Source of the DNA: DAOTYE01 sp034434915
GTDB lineage: Bacteria > Chloroflexota > Dehalococcoidia > Dehalococcoidales > RBG-16-60-22
Reading direction: 5' to 3'
Assembly (NCBI GenBank): GCA_034434915.1
Contig: DAOTYE010000014.1
Coordinates: 1 to 18,017 of the forward strand
DNA length: 18,017 bases
Shown: positions 5,510-14,400 of the stretch, piece after piece
Layout of the letters: the number at the start of each line of letters is the position of its first letter
How positions within the stretch are numbered: position 1 is the stretch's first letter
Notes under the pieces: generated by a model
Database searches by the model: none
Seen by the model: only the letters and a program-made list of their open reading frames with translations
What the model was told of the DNA's origin: nothing
Translations under genes and position numbers: made by a program

Positions 5510-6586
5510 TCATCTCTGCACTTCCCATGAGGCGATTTTTATGCCGGTGCCGGTAAGCTGGACTGAGGCGGTAATGGTACAGCCTCCGGCGACCGAGTCT
5601 ATCTGGTAAGTGGCAACGCCACTGCTGATGCCGATGGTACACAGGAAGCCGTCATTATCGGTGCCGCGGTAGGCGATGGCATAAACATCGCTACCGGTGC
5701 TGAGGATAGCCGGTGTATAGCAATTTGCCGTGTCAAACTCCAGGGTATCAATGACTGAATTGCCGATCTGCCCATCGGCGGCGATGGTGACGGTTTTCAG
5801 GAAGCCGTCATTATCGGTGCCGCGGTAGGCGATGGCGTAGACATTGCCGGAGACATGGGTGATATCCGGTTCATAGCAATTTGCCGTGTCAAACTCCAGG
5901 GTGTCAATGACTGAATTGCTGATCTGCCCGTCGGCGGCGATGGTTACGGTTTTCAGGAAGCCGTCATTATCGGTGCCGCGGTAGGCGATGGCATAGACAT
6001 TGCCGGAGACATGGGTGATATCCGGTTCATAGCCGTTTGCCGTGTCAAACTCCAGGGTATCAATGACTGAATTGCCGATCTGCCCATCGGTGGCGATGGT
6101 GACGGTTTTCAGGAAGCCGTCATTATCGGTGCCGCGGTAGGCGATGGCGTAGACCTCGCCGGAGACGTGGACGATAGCCGGTGTATAGCAATCTGCCGTG
6201 TCAAACTCCAGGGTATCTATCACAGTATCCGCAATTATCCCGATGGCGCCGCTGAATCCTCCGGTTTTAGTCACGGTGATAAGGGGAGTCAGGCTATTCA
6301 CCTGATTTGGCAAACTGTAGCTGATGCTATCGTTGATATTGGGGAGTTGAGGTGCCAGGTCACCGTCAAATAAGCGCCAGATGGCATGTTCAACTCCGGC
6401 ATCGGCGGCATACGTTTCATTGAGAATCACTGCATAGTCACGTGAGCTGATAATGCTTGCCCCGGCGTGGGTGAGAAATGGGGCGGTAACCAGGGTACCA
6501 AGCACCAGCGCCGCCAGTGTTATTGGCAGTATCTGGCCGCTTTCTCCGCGCCATATTCTTTTAAGGAGTTGGCCGCATGGTGACAC
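5510..6586 (-). CDS. PilX-like pilus assembly protein with four 52-residue repeats, putative adhesin
   Basis: 358 residues from a GTG at 6584-6586 after AGGGGA with a 6-nt gap. It overlaps the preceding prepilin gene by 26 nt, implying translational coupling. Residues 1-75 have a PilX/GspK-like N-terminus: GESGQILPITLAALVLGTLV, a membrane helix, then ETYAADAGVEHAIWRL, a pattern common to PilX-type proteins. Residues 122-329 are four tandem 52-residue units with core VIDTLEFDTANCY, then HVSGNVYAIAYRGTDNDGFL and KTVTIAADGQI. The pattern looks like beta-propeller blades or a similar beta-rich array. Residues 330-358 end in a beta-rich tail that probably completes the fold. The placement among minor prepilins suggests a pilus-tip binding protein; the ligand is unknown. 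The last repeat is the most divergent. Units have Cys at matching positions except one Gly. Confidence 0.82.
   Translation of the reverse strand: MSPCGQLLKRIWRGESGQILPITLAALVLGTLVTAPFLTHAGASIISSRDYAVILNETYAADAGVEHAIWRLFDGDLAPQLPNINDSISYSLPNQVNSLTPLITVTKTGGFSGAIGIIADTVIDTLEFDTADCYTPAIVHVSGEVYAIAYRGTDNDGFLKTVTIATDGQIGNSVIDTLEFDTANGYEPDITHVSGNVYAIAYRGTDNDGFLKTVTIAADGQISNSVIDTLEFDTANCYEPDITHVSGNVYAIAYRGTDNDGFLKTVTIAADGQIGNSVIDTLEFDTANCYTPAILSTGSDVYAIAYRGTDNDGFLCTIGISSGVATYQIDSVAGGCTITASVQLTGTGIKIASWEVQR
5600..6223 (-). repeat. Four tandem 156-bp coding repeats
   Basis: Units lie at 6223-6068, 6067-5912, 5911-5756 and 5755-5600, in frame with the host gene. By eye the middle two differ at about 7 of 156 positions, and the first is nearly as close. 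Such identity suggests recent duplication or gene conversion and would allow gain or loss of units by recombination. The last unit diverges in its second half. Confidence 0.93.
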
Positions 6587-7004
6587 GGTATGTCCCCTGT
6601 TCTGTCACTTGAGTTCTGCCCGCTGGTGTTGAGGTGATATCCATGGTAATAGAGCGTCCTGAGACGGAAAAGCTGACAGTGGAAATATTGCGTGCCAGCG
6701 TATTCGTCACTGCATCTGTGGTCCTCTGCAGGTTTGTGCCTGACAGTGCATAGGTGATGGTCTCGGCGGTCGGCAGGGTCAGCGTGAGCGTGGCACCGCC
6801 GCTGGCGGCGATTGACTTCTGCCCATCGTAATTGAACCAGTAGGCGGCGTTCTGCAGTTCATGCAGGGCGGTCAAGCGGGCATTGCCGTGTTCGCTTACC
6901 GTGGTCAGCTGGAAGATGACCGTGCCAATCACAGAAGCAACTACGCCGGTGATGGCGATGACGATGAGCAGTTCCACCAGGGTAAAACCCCGTTCGTTTT
7001 TCAT
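6561..7004 (-). CDS. Type IV minor prepilin, PilW/GspJ-like
   Basis: 147 residues. The short leader MKNERG ends at the prepilin peptidase site and is followed by FTLVELLIVIAITGVVASVI, with Glu at +5 of the mature protein. The rest is a beta-rich pilin head with Thr/Ser-rich strands and no Cys. GspJ/PilW-type minor pilins join others to prime pilus assembly at the tip. The 7004 start overlaps the stop of the PilV-like gene by 4 nt (ATGA), and the end overlaps the repeat protein, so the three minor-pilin genes are tightly coupled. The prepilin call is certain; the PilW assignment rests on gene order. Confidence 0.9.
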   Translation of the reverse strand: MKNERGFTLVELLIVIAITGVVASVIGTVIFQLTTVSEHGNARLTALHELQNAAYWFNYDGQKSIAASGGATLTLTLPTAETITYALSGTNLQRTTDAVTNTLARNISTVSFSVSGRSITMDITSTPAGRTQVTEQGTYRVTMRPTP

Positions 7005-7402
7005 CGGTATACCTTGTAGCCCTCCAGAGTTTGTAATATGTCGCCGCTTTTGCTCACGGTAACGGTTACCTTCTGGATGGCGGTGCCGGCATAAATTGTG
7101 GAATCAACTTCAAATGCTACCGAGTAATCCGGGGGCGTGCTGATTGAAGGATAAGAAGCGCCGCTCACGTCATAAGGTGCCGCCTTGATGGCCTCCATCT
7201 GAGACTGCGCCAGTTGCTGGGCAGTGGTCTGCTGGGTCTGCGCCTTAACAGCGAGGGAGCCAGTGGATAGCATGGTGATGAAAGCTACCACACCCACACC
7301 TAGCAAACCAACGGCAACTATTGATTCCGCCAGCCCGATGCCGTGTTCATGGCGCAGGATATTACGGCTTTTTCTCAGCCATTCTGTCAAAGTCATCGCC
7401 AT
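7001..7402 (-). CDS. Type IV minor prepilin, PilV/GspI-like
   Basis: 133 residues. A 21-residue leader ending in HEHG is followed by IGLAESIVAVGLLGVGVVAF; Glu is at +5 of the mature chain. The IGLAESIVA start and the QQLAQSQMEAIK segment at about 63-74 are typical of PilV/GspI-type pilins. The C-terminal half has beta strands (KVTVTVSKSGDILQTLEGYK). It starts 6 nt after the pilC stop, with an in-frame second ATG at codon 3 as an alternative. The SD is weak, so coupling to pilC translation is likely. Confidence 0.88.
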   Translation of the reverse strand: MAMTLTEWLRKSRNILRHEHGIGLAESIVAVGLLGVGVVAFITMLSTGSLAVKAQTQQTTAQQLAQSQMEAIKAAPYDVSGASYPSISTPPDYSVAFEVDSTIYAGTAIQKVTVTVSKSGDILQTLEGYKVYR

Positions 7403-7408
7403 TGGTAT

Positions 7409-8623
7409 CTACCGCAATGCCCCCAGAACGGAATAAAGAGGCAGAATAATGGCTACCAGCATGAAGGCAACGCCCAGGCCGATAAGCACGGTCACTACCG
7501 GTTCAATCATACTGACAAGAGACTGCAGACGCTGGCTCATCTGCGCTTCATAGTAATCTGCCAGGGTCGCCAGAGAGGTATCCACACTGCCCGTCTGCTC
7601 TCCCATGGCGACCATTTTGACCATTTCTTCCGGGAAGAGCGGGTTTTCTGACAGTGGCGCAGAGAAGCCTTTTCCCTCCAACATTTTCTCTTTGACCTCG
7701 GACAGGGCTTGATGGATGACGCTGTTAGTGCTGACTGTCCGTAGCGCCACGTCTATTACCTGAGGAAGCTGTAACCCGGCGCGCAGGAGCATTGCCGCTG
7801 TGCGGCAGAACTGCCCCATGAGGCGGATGATGGTGATGGCGCCCCATACCGGCAGGCGCAGAGTCAGCTTATCCAGCGCTCTTTTTCCTGCCGGGAGGCG
7901 GCTGTAGATAAGCAAGCCCAGCGTTGCCAGTAAGACCGCTAATAGCAGCTGGAGTCCATAAGCGGTGAAAAAGCCAGTAAAACCAATCATGGCGCGGGTG
8001 GCCCAGGGGAGCGGTACATTGAAGGAGCGGTAAAGCAGTACCATCGGCGGCAGGACCACCGTTACCAGCAGGACAAATATGGCAATCGCCAGTAGGGAAA
8101 TAAAGCTGGGGTAGACCAGCGCCCGCCTTGCCTTATTGCGGACCGCTGCCTGCCTCTCCATGTAGTCCGCCATCTGTTTCAAACCGATTTCCAGCTCGCC
8201 TGCCAGTTCACTGGCTTTCATGACTCGGCAATAGGTATAAGAGAATACCTCCGGGTATCGGCTCAGAGCCTGGGAAAAAGAGCTACCGCCCTCAATCTCT
8301 TTGATTAGCCCGGAGATGACTGTGCGCAGGGCAGGGCGGGTTGCCTGTCTTTCCAGAAGGCGGAGTGACGCCAGCAAAGAAATGCCGGATGCGATAAATG
8401 TTGCTAGTTGCCGTGAGAAAAGGATGATGTCAGCGGGCCTGATGCCGAAGAGCGTGGGGAGCAGACGCTGTATGGTCATGCCGGGGGCGCTTGCCCGCAG
8501 GCTGAGGATGTATTTGAACCCCGCCTGGTAAAGGGACTCTTCAGCGTTGCTTTCTGAGCTTGCCTCTACCGTCCCTTCTACAATTTCCTTGCTCTGAGTG
8601 TAAGCTCTGTAGTGATAGGTCAT
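7409..8623 (-). CDS. pilC: PilC/GspF inner-membrane platform protein
   Basis: 404 residues, the usual family length. There are two GspF cytoplasmic domains: the first at about 65-190, with FSRQLATFIASGISLLASLR and EGGSSFSQAL, and the second at about 268-385, with FCRTAAMLLRAGLQLPQVID and GSVDTSLATLADYYE. Three membrane helices lie at about 170-190, 220-238 and 375-397. This protein is the platform on which the assembly ATPase acts to add pilin subunits. It follows pilB by 12 nt with no clear SD, again suggesting coupled translation. All family features are intact. Confidence 0.96.
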   Translation of the reverse strand: MTYHYRAYTQSKEIVEGTVEASSESNAEESLYQAGFKYILSLRASAPGMTIQRLLPTLFGIRPADIILFSRQLATFIASGISLLASLRLLERQATRPALRTVISGLIKEIEGGSSFSQALSRYPEVFSYTYCRVMKASELAGELEIGLKQMADYMERQAAVRNKARRALVYPSFISLLAIAIFVLLVTVVLPPMVLLYRSFNVPLPWATRAMIGFTGFFTAYGLQLLLAVLLATLGLLIYSRLPAGKRALDKLTLRLPVWGAITIIRLMGQFCRTAAMLLRAGLQLPQVIDVALRTVSTNSVIHQALSEVKEKMLEGKGFSAPLSENPLFPEEMVKMVAMGEQTGSVDTSLATLADYYEAQMSQRLQSLVSMIEPVVTVLIGLGVAFMLVAIILPLYSVLGALR

Positions 8624-8635
8624 GTCATTAGCGGC

Positions 8636-10336
8636 TTAAGCAATTGATGAAACATTGCGGATTACTTCTTTGATGGTGGTGATGCCATCTTTAACTTTAG
8701 TCATGCCGTCCCGGCGCATGGTTATCATGCCCTCCTTAAGTGCCTGAGCTTTGATATCAACGGCGCTCTTGCCACAGAGGAACATGTGCCGGATTGCCTC
8801 TGTCATCAGCAGGACCTCAAATACGCCGGTCCTGCCCCGGTAGCCGGTGCCGGCGCACAGGTTACAACCATCGCCAGGAGAATAGAAGACTGATGGCCGC
8901 TCCGCTAGCTCCGTATCATAGTAATCAAGCTCTTCAGGAGGCGGCGTATAGCGGACCCGGCAGTCAAGGCAGAGGCGGCGCACCATGCGCTGGGTTGAAA
9001 TCCCCAGCAGTGTGGAAGTAACCAGATACGGCTCAATTCCCAGGTCCACCAGGCGGAAAAGCACGCCCACGGCATCATTGGCATGGATAGAAGAGAGCAC
9101 CAGATGGCCGGTAAGTGCCGCCTGCACCGCAATGCTCGCCGTTTCTTTATCACGTATTTCCCCCACGAGGATGATATCAGGGTTATGGCGCATGATTGAC
9201 CGTAAGCCGCTGGCGAAGGTAATGCCTGCTTTGGGGTTTACCTGGGTCTGGTTAATGTCCCGGAAGCGGTACTCAATGGGGTCTTCAATGGTCATGATAT
9301 TGCGTCCCGCGCGGTCCAGGGTATTGATGGCGGCGTAAAGCGTGGTGGTCTTGCCCGCGCCGGTGGGACCGCCGACGAGGATAAGCCCAAACGGATTGGC
9401 AATCATGGCTTCAAACCTCTTCAGGCTATCCGGCAGTAAGCCAAGCTGGGAAAGGTTCATGACCGATAGTGATTTGTCCAGAATGCGGAGCGTGACTCTT
9501 TCTCCATATACGGTCGCCATGCTGGCAACGCGGATGTCCACCTGCCGGTCGCCCGTGTTAACGGTCATTTGCCCGTCCTGCGGGCGTCTCTGTTCTGCGA
9601 TGTTCATTTCCGCCAGGACCTTTATACGTGAGATAAGAGGGACATGCGCGCCGCGCGGGAGAGAGAACATGTCATGCAGAACGCCATCAATCCTGAAACG
9701 GACCCTTAACCTATCCTCTTGAGGTTCAATGTGAATATCAGAAGCGCGGTCTTTTACTGCCTGGGAGATGATAAGGTTGACCGTCTGGGCGATAGGCGAC
9801 CTGGCGACAAGCTCCTGAGTTACCGCTGTCTCCTCAGCCACCCGGGGAGCGAACTCGCGGACCTGTTTTTCAATCTCAGCAACGGAGCGGTAGTTAAGGT
9901 CAATAGCACGCTCAATGTCAGCCGGGATGCCGAGGGCGACTTCTACCCTCATTTTCGCCCTTGTTTTTATATCTTCAATGGTCTGGATGTCCTCGGGGTC
10001 AGCCATCACCACCACGAGGGAGTCACCGACCACGTCCAGCGGAATCAGCAGGTGCTTGCGGGCGATGTCTTCCGGGATGAGGCGGAGGGCTTCCGGCTGG
10101 ACTTTATGTCTCTGTAAATCAATGACGGGGATATTGAGATGGACACTGAGGATGGTCGCCAGGTCCTCCGGCTTCACCAGCCCTGAGGCGCGCAGGATTT
10201 GGCTCAGCCTGCCGCCCTGCTTCTGCTGGAGTTTAACTGCCATTTCCAGTTGTTCAGGGGTGATGAGCTTTTCTTCTAGGAGAAGCTCTCCCAGGCTCTT
10301 TTTAACACTGAATGACTCCGCGGTGTTATCAACCAT
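8636..10336 (-). CDS. pilB: Type IV pilus assembly ATPase PilB
   Basis: 566 residues. Residues 10-155 hold GspE/MshEN-type N-terminal domains with the paired motifs LGELLLEEKLITPEQL and LSQILRASGLVKPEDL. Residues 175-550 form the ATPase core: the Arg-rich segment DIHIEPQEDRLRVRFRIDG, Walker A GPTGAGKT at 323-330, the Asp box around TIEDPIEYR (349-357), Walker B ending in DIILVGEIRD (387-396), and the His box SSIHAND (415-421). A Zn site is formed by Cys456, Cys459, Cys491 and Cys494. The Cys tetrad and N-domain mark an assembly (PilB/GspE) rather than a retraction (PilT) ATPase. It drives pilus extension from the cytoplasmic side. The SD is weak. No pilT lies in the window. Confidence 0.96.
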   Translation of the reverse strand: MVDNTAESFSVKKSLGELLLEEKLITPEQLEMAVKLQQKQGGRLSQILRASGLVKPEDLATILSVHLNIPVIDLQRHKVQPEALRLIPEDIARKHLLIPLDVVGDSLVVVMADPEDIQTIEDIKTRAKMRVEVALGIPADIERAIDLNYRSVAEIEKQVREFAPRVAEETAVTQELVARSPIAQTVNLIISQAVKDRASDIHIEPQEDRLRVRFRIDGVLHDMFSLPRGAHVPLISRIKVLAEMNIAEQRRPQDGQMTVNTGDRQVDIRVASMATVYGERVTLRILDKSLSVMNLSQLGLLPDSLKRFEAMIANPFGLILVGGPTGAGKTTTLYAAINTLDRAGRNIMTIEDPIEYRFRDINQTQVNPKAGITFASGLRSIMRHNPDIILVGEIRDKETASIAVQAALTGHLVLSSIHANDAVGVLFRLVDLGIEPYLVTSTLLGISTQRMVRRLCLDCRVRYTPPPEELDYYDTELAERPSVFYSPGDGCNLCAGTGYRGRTGVFEVLLMTEAIRHMFLCGKSAVDIKAQALKEGMITMRRDGMTKVKDGITTIKEVIRNVSSIA

Positions 10337-10453
10337 ACCTTATATGTCCCCGTCCTGGGTGTGAGAAAGAATCTCCCTGGTATACTGAGCCCTCCCTGTG
10401 GAACAGGCTATCGCTGGCACGGAGTTGTCTGGAGACCGGGTTGAACCGGGTGC

Positions 10454-10831
10454 CTAATAACCGGTGGTGACCTGGGTTATCAGCCCGCTGGTGGTGCAGG
10501 TATAGGTGCCTTTGGTGGTGGACATACGCAGGTAATTGGGGTAAAGGGGGTGAGTAGCATCCGGGAAGCTAGCCATGTTATTGGTTGCCACGGTTACCGC
10601 CGTCACGGTGCTGAGTCCCTCTTTCGCCATCATGGTATCCATGGCAGTCTGGAGGGTAGCCAGCTCTGCCGCCGCCGCCTCTGTTTTGCCGGTGCCAGCC
10701 AGACCGGCGACATTGGGGAGAATAAGCGCCGCCAGCACACCCAGGATAGCGACGACAATAAGCAGTTCCACCAGAGTAAAACCAGCCGCATTGCCCCTCA
10801 GTTTTGATATGATTTTGTTCATAGCTCTCAT
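10454..10831 (-). CDS. pilA: Major type IV pilin PilA
   Basis: 125 residues, or 122 if the second ATG at 10822 is used. The leader ends NAAG at residue 17; the mature protein starts FTLVELLIVVAILGVLAALI with Glu at +5. Mature length is 108 residues, short for a pilin. The globular part begins with an Ala-rich helix (TEAAAAELATLQTAMDTMMA) and ends with a TYTCTTSGLITQV strand. There is a single Cys, so no disulfide-bonded D-region. It is first in the operon, directly behind a good promoter, as expected for the major subunit. The SD AAGGAGG lies 3 nt before the first ATG and 12 nt before the second, so the start is uncertain; the cleavage site is not affected. Confidence 0.93.
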   Translation of the reverse strand: MRAMNKIISKLRGNAAGFTLVELLIVVAILGVLAALILPNVAGLAGTGKTEAAAAELATLQTAMDTMMAKEGLSTVTAVTVATNNMASFPDATHPLYPNYLRMSTTKGTYTCTTSGLITQVTTGY

Positions 10832-10896
10832 TGCCCTCCTTATTTAGTCTTCTGCGAATCTGCCCTATTGAAAGGTATCTACTATTATTGTAAAGT

Positions 10897-10925
10897 ATAA
10901 TATCTCATAGTGTTCAGAGTGTCAA
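10897..10925 (-). promoter_or_regulatory. Promoter of the type IV pilus operon
   Basis: On the minus strand TTGACA (10925-10920), a 17-nt spacer and TATTAT (10902-10897). Consensus -35 and ideal spacing. The start should fall near 10890, giving a leader of about 60 nt before pilA. No other good promoter was seen down to 3263, so all nine pilus genes may share it. It diverges from the receiver gene at 11033. Between 10926 and 11032 I see no strong plus-strand promoter for that gene; TACTAT near 11000 is a weak -10. Confidence 0.78.
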
Positions 10926-11032
10926 TACTGCTTCAGAGGGGCACGGTGCTCACTGAGATAGCGGGGCAGGTGGAAGGCAAGTAGGATGTGCCAGTACTAT
11001 CATGCCTGGCGGAGCAGACATAGGAAAAAAGT

Positions 11033-11407
11033 GTGATGGAAAGCAGTAAAAAAGTACTTATTGTGGATGATGAGCCGCACTTGGTCAAGTCTCTCAGCTT
11101 TGTGCTGAGCAAGGAAGGCTATGAGGTATCATCAGCTTCAGATGGTGAAGAGGCGCTCCAGAAGATCCACCAGTCCAGACCAGCGCTTATCTTTCTTGAT
11201 GTCATGATGCCGAAGAAGAACGGTTATGAAGTCTGTCAGGAAATCAAGAGTTCTCCTGAGCTAAAAGACATCCATGTCATCATGCTGACTGCCAAAGGAC
11301 AGTCAGCTGACCGCGCACAAGGGCTGAGTATCGGCGCGGATGATTTCATTACCAAACCTTTCAGCACACTGGATGTCTTAGCCAGAGTAAAGAACATTCT
11401 GGGATAG
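11033..11407 (+). CDS. Single-domain CheY-like response regulator
   Basis: 124 residues forming one receiver domain and nothing else. Acidic pair Asp12-Asp13 (VDDEPH), phospho-acceptor Asp56 (IFLDVMMP), switch Thr86 and Lys108 (ITKPF) are all present. It should take a phosphoryl group from a histidine kinase, most likely the hybrid kinase 77 nt downstream. With no output domain it must work by protein contact or as a relay. GTG at 11033 lies 8 nt after AGG and fits slightly better than the ATG at 11036; both give essentially the same protein. Confidence 0.93.
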   Translation: MMESSKKVLIVDDEPHLVKSLSFVLSKEGYEVSSASDGEEALQKIHQSRPALIFLDVMMPKKNGYEVCQEIKSSPELKDIHVIMLTAKGQSADRAQGLSIGADDFITKPFSTLDVLARVKNILG

Positions 11408-11441
11408 TATTGATGAGAGACCAGGATGGGACTCCGGGCTC

Positions 11442-11459
11442 AAACAGCATGGGCTGTTT
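11442..11459 (+). other. Stem-loop between receiver and hybrid-kinase genes
   Basis: AAACAGC and GCTGTTT form a perfect 7-bp stem with loop ATGG in the 77-nt gap. No T-run follows. It could adjust the ratio of the two proteins from a shared transcript by partial termination or by RNA processing. The pairing is visible; the role is a guess. Confidence 0.35.
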
Positions 11460-11484
11460 ATAGGCCGGTGGCTCAGAAAGCAAA

Positions 11485-14400
11485 GTGCGTAATATGAAGA
11501 AGCAAATGCCGTCATATTTTGAAACAGTTTTCGCCGCTCTGCCCTTGCCGGCGCTCCTGCTTGATAGTCAGGGTATCGTGTTCAGCGCTAACCCGCCATT
11601 CCTGAAATTCATCGGCTTGGCAGAGAAAAGCATAATCGGCAGAGCATTTGCTGATTTCATCGCAGAGAATGATGAGCTTAAGCAGGAAATCACGGCTGAT
11701 TTCAGGACCGGCGCAGTGAATAGAAAGACGCGGCAGGCGGAGTTTGCGCTTACTGATGGAAAGGGGGCGTTGCGCTGGGTAGAGGCAACCTTAAGCTTCC
11801 CGGATTTTGAAGGGGAAGCCCTCTGCCTGGCTATTTTCCAGGATATCTCCAGGCTGAAGCGAGCAGAGGAAAAACTGAAAAGCAGTGAAAGAGCATGCCA
11901 TTTCCTGATGAACAATTCCCATGACTTGATGCAGAAGGTGGGTCTGGATGGGGCAATACTTGACGCAAACAGGAAGTGGCTGACGACTCTGGGATACCGC
12001 CGTGAAGAGCTTTCAGCTTTGAACTTGAAGCAGGTAGTACGCCCGGGTCAGCTTTCTTTCTGGACGGAGATGCTGGAAAAGGTAAGCGAAGGGAGAAAAT
12101 TTGAAAGCGTAGCTACCGTCCTGTTGCCGAAGAGGAGTAAGACCCGCTCCGGTGAGGTGTATGCCGTGGGTACCGTGGCGCCGCTGATTGAAGGCGGAAA
12201 AGTGACTGCCGCTATTTGCATCTTTCATGACGTTACCGAACAGAAAGCGGCAGAGCAGATATGTGATACTCTGGTGGATTGTTCACCGGTCGGCTTGCAT
12301 CTCGGCATCTATATCGTCCAGGATGGTGTTTTCAAGTTTGCCAATCTTCGTTTTCAATCTCTAACCGGCTATTCATTACCTGAGTTGATTGGCAAAGACC
12401 CCCTGAGCATTGTCCATCCTGATGACCGGCAGAGAGTGAGAGACAGCGCAGTGCGGATGTTAAAGGAGATGGACCCTAAACCCTGTGAATTCCGCATCGT
12501 TAAGAAAAGTGGCGAGTTAGTATGGGTTATGGAGACAGTAATATCCACCACCCTCTACGGCAAAAGAGCGGTGCTGGGAAATATCATGGACATCACGGAG
12601 CGCAAAAAAGCGGAAGAGACTCTGCGTGAATCAGAGGAGAGATACCGCGCTCTGGTGGAGCTGGGGACGCGCACCGGCGAGGCAATCGTGATGCTGCAGG
12701 ACACGGAAAATGGTACCGGCATGCATGTCTTCTTTAATGACGTGTGGGTACAGATGAGCGGGTATTCGCGGGAAGAATTGCTTGCCCGTTCCATGGTAAG
12801 CCTTATTCATCCCAGAGACCGTGAGGCGGCGCTTGAGCGGCACCGCCGCCGCATGAAAGGTGAGGTATTGACCGGGCTTTATGAAGTAACCATCTTGCGG
12901 AAAGACGGCACAGAACTGCCCGTTGAGGTTACCTATGCTCCCACCACATATCGTGGCAAACCGGCAAACGTGGGTTTCATCCGTGATATTACGGAAAGAA
13001 AGAAGACGGAAGAGTTACTCAGGCAATCGGAAGAAAAGTTCAAGGCGTTATTTGAGCTTGCACCGGATGCTTTCTATTTGAATGACCTTAAAGGTAATCT
13101 TATTGATGGCAATAGAGCCGCTGAGGAAATCACTGGCTATAGAAGAGAAGAGCTTATCGGTAAGAGTTTTCTAAAGTTGAAACTGCTTCCCCGCGGGCAA
13201 ATGCCTAAAGCGGCAAAGCTTCTGGCTATGAATGTCATGGGAAAACCTACCGGTCCTGATGAGTTTGTTCTCAGGAGAAAAGATGGCAGTCAAGTTCCGG
13301 TAGAGATAAAAACTTTTCCTGTGAAGCTGAGAGGCAAGGTTATTGTACTGGGCACTGCCCGGGACATCACCGAGCGTAAAAAGGCAGAACAGGCAGTAAA
13401 AGAGTCAGAGGAGAAATACCGCACTCTGGTGAATAGCCTGAGACTGGGCATCTGCCGCACCACACCGGGACCTGAGGGCCGGTACCTTGAGGTCAATCCG
13501 GCAATGACGCAGATTACCGGCTACTCGCGGGAGGAACTGCTCACTATGAAGGTAGCTGACCTTTACGCGTATCCGGAAGATAGAGACAAGATAATGAAGC
13601 AGATAGAGCTGGCAAGTGGTCCGCTGAAGGTGGAGTTTCTCTTGCGCAAAAAAGACGGCAGTCTGATTACGGTGGAAGGTAACCCGGCGCCGGTCAAAGA
13701 CGCCCAGGGCAAAATTGTTTATATTGACAGTGTTATTGAAGATGTCACTGAGCGCAAGAGGATGGAAGCAGAGCTAAAGCAAAAGATGAGAGAGCTGGAA
13801 GAAGCCAATAACCGCCTGAAGGAGCTGGACAGGCTCAAGGATAACTTCCTTTCCACGGTTTCCCATGAACTGCGCACGCCGCTTACTTCTATTAAAAGCT
13901 TCACTGAAATCCTGCTGAACTATCAGGAAGATGAGGCGACGCAGAAAGAGTTTCTCGGCATCATCAATCAGGAATCTGACCGTCTCACGCGGCTCATTAA
14001 TGATTTCCTTGACCTGTCCAAGATTCAGTCAGGGCGCGTCCAGTGGCAGACGGGGGAAGTCTCCGTGCAGGAAGCCATTGACGCCGCTGTTATGGCAACG
14101 GGCGCTCTTATCAGTGAGGCAAATCTCAAGCTATCCATTGACATTGAACCAGACTTGCCGCCGGTGCTATGTGACCGTGACAGGCTGGTGCAGGTGCTGA
14201 CCAATCTGCTGGGCAATGCTCAGAAATTTACCCCTGCGGGAGGTAAGATTGACGTCAGGGCACGGCTCAGCAAAAGTGACGGTGTGCAAGCGAAGGCGGA
14301 TATGGTACTGGTCAGCGTGGCGGATACCGGCATCGGCATTGCGCCGGAGAACCATCAGCGCATTTTTCAGAAGTTCTCCCAGGTAGGGGATACTCTGCGG

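Noticed and set aside
5600..6223. CRISPR or non-coding tandem repeat
   Set aside because: Units are 156 bp, a multiple of three, contiguous without spacers and in frame within a protein.
8905..9722. Alternative frames inside pilB, both strands
   Set aside because: pilB is intact with all ATPase motifs; the other frames have no features of their own.
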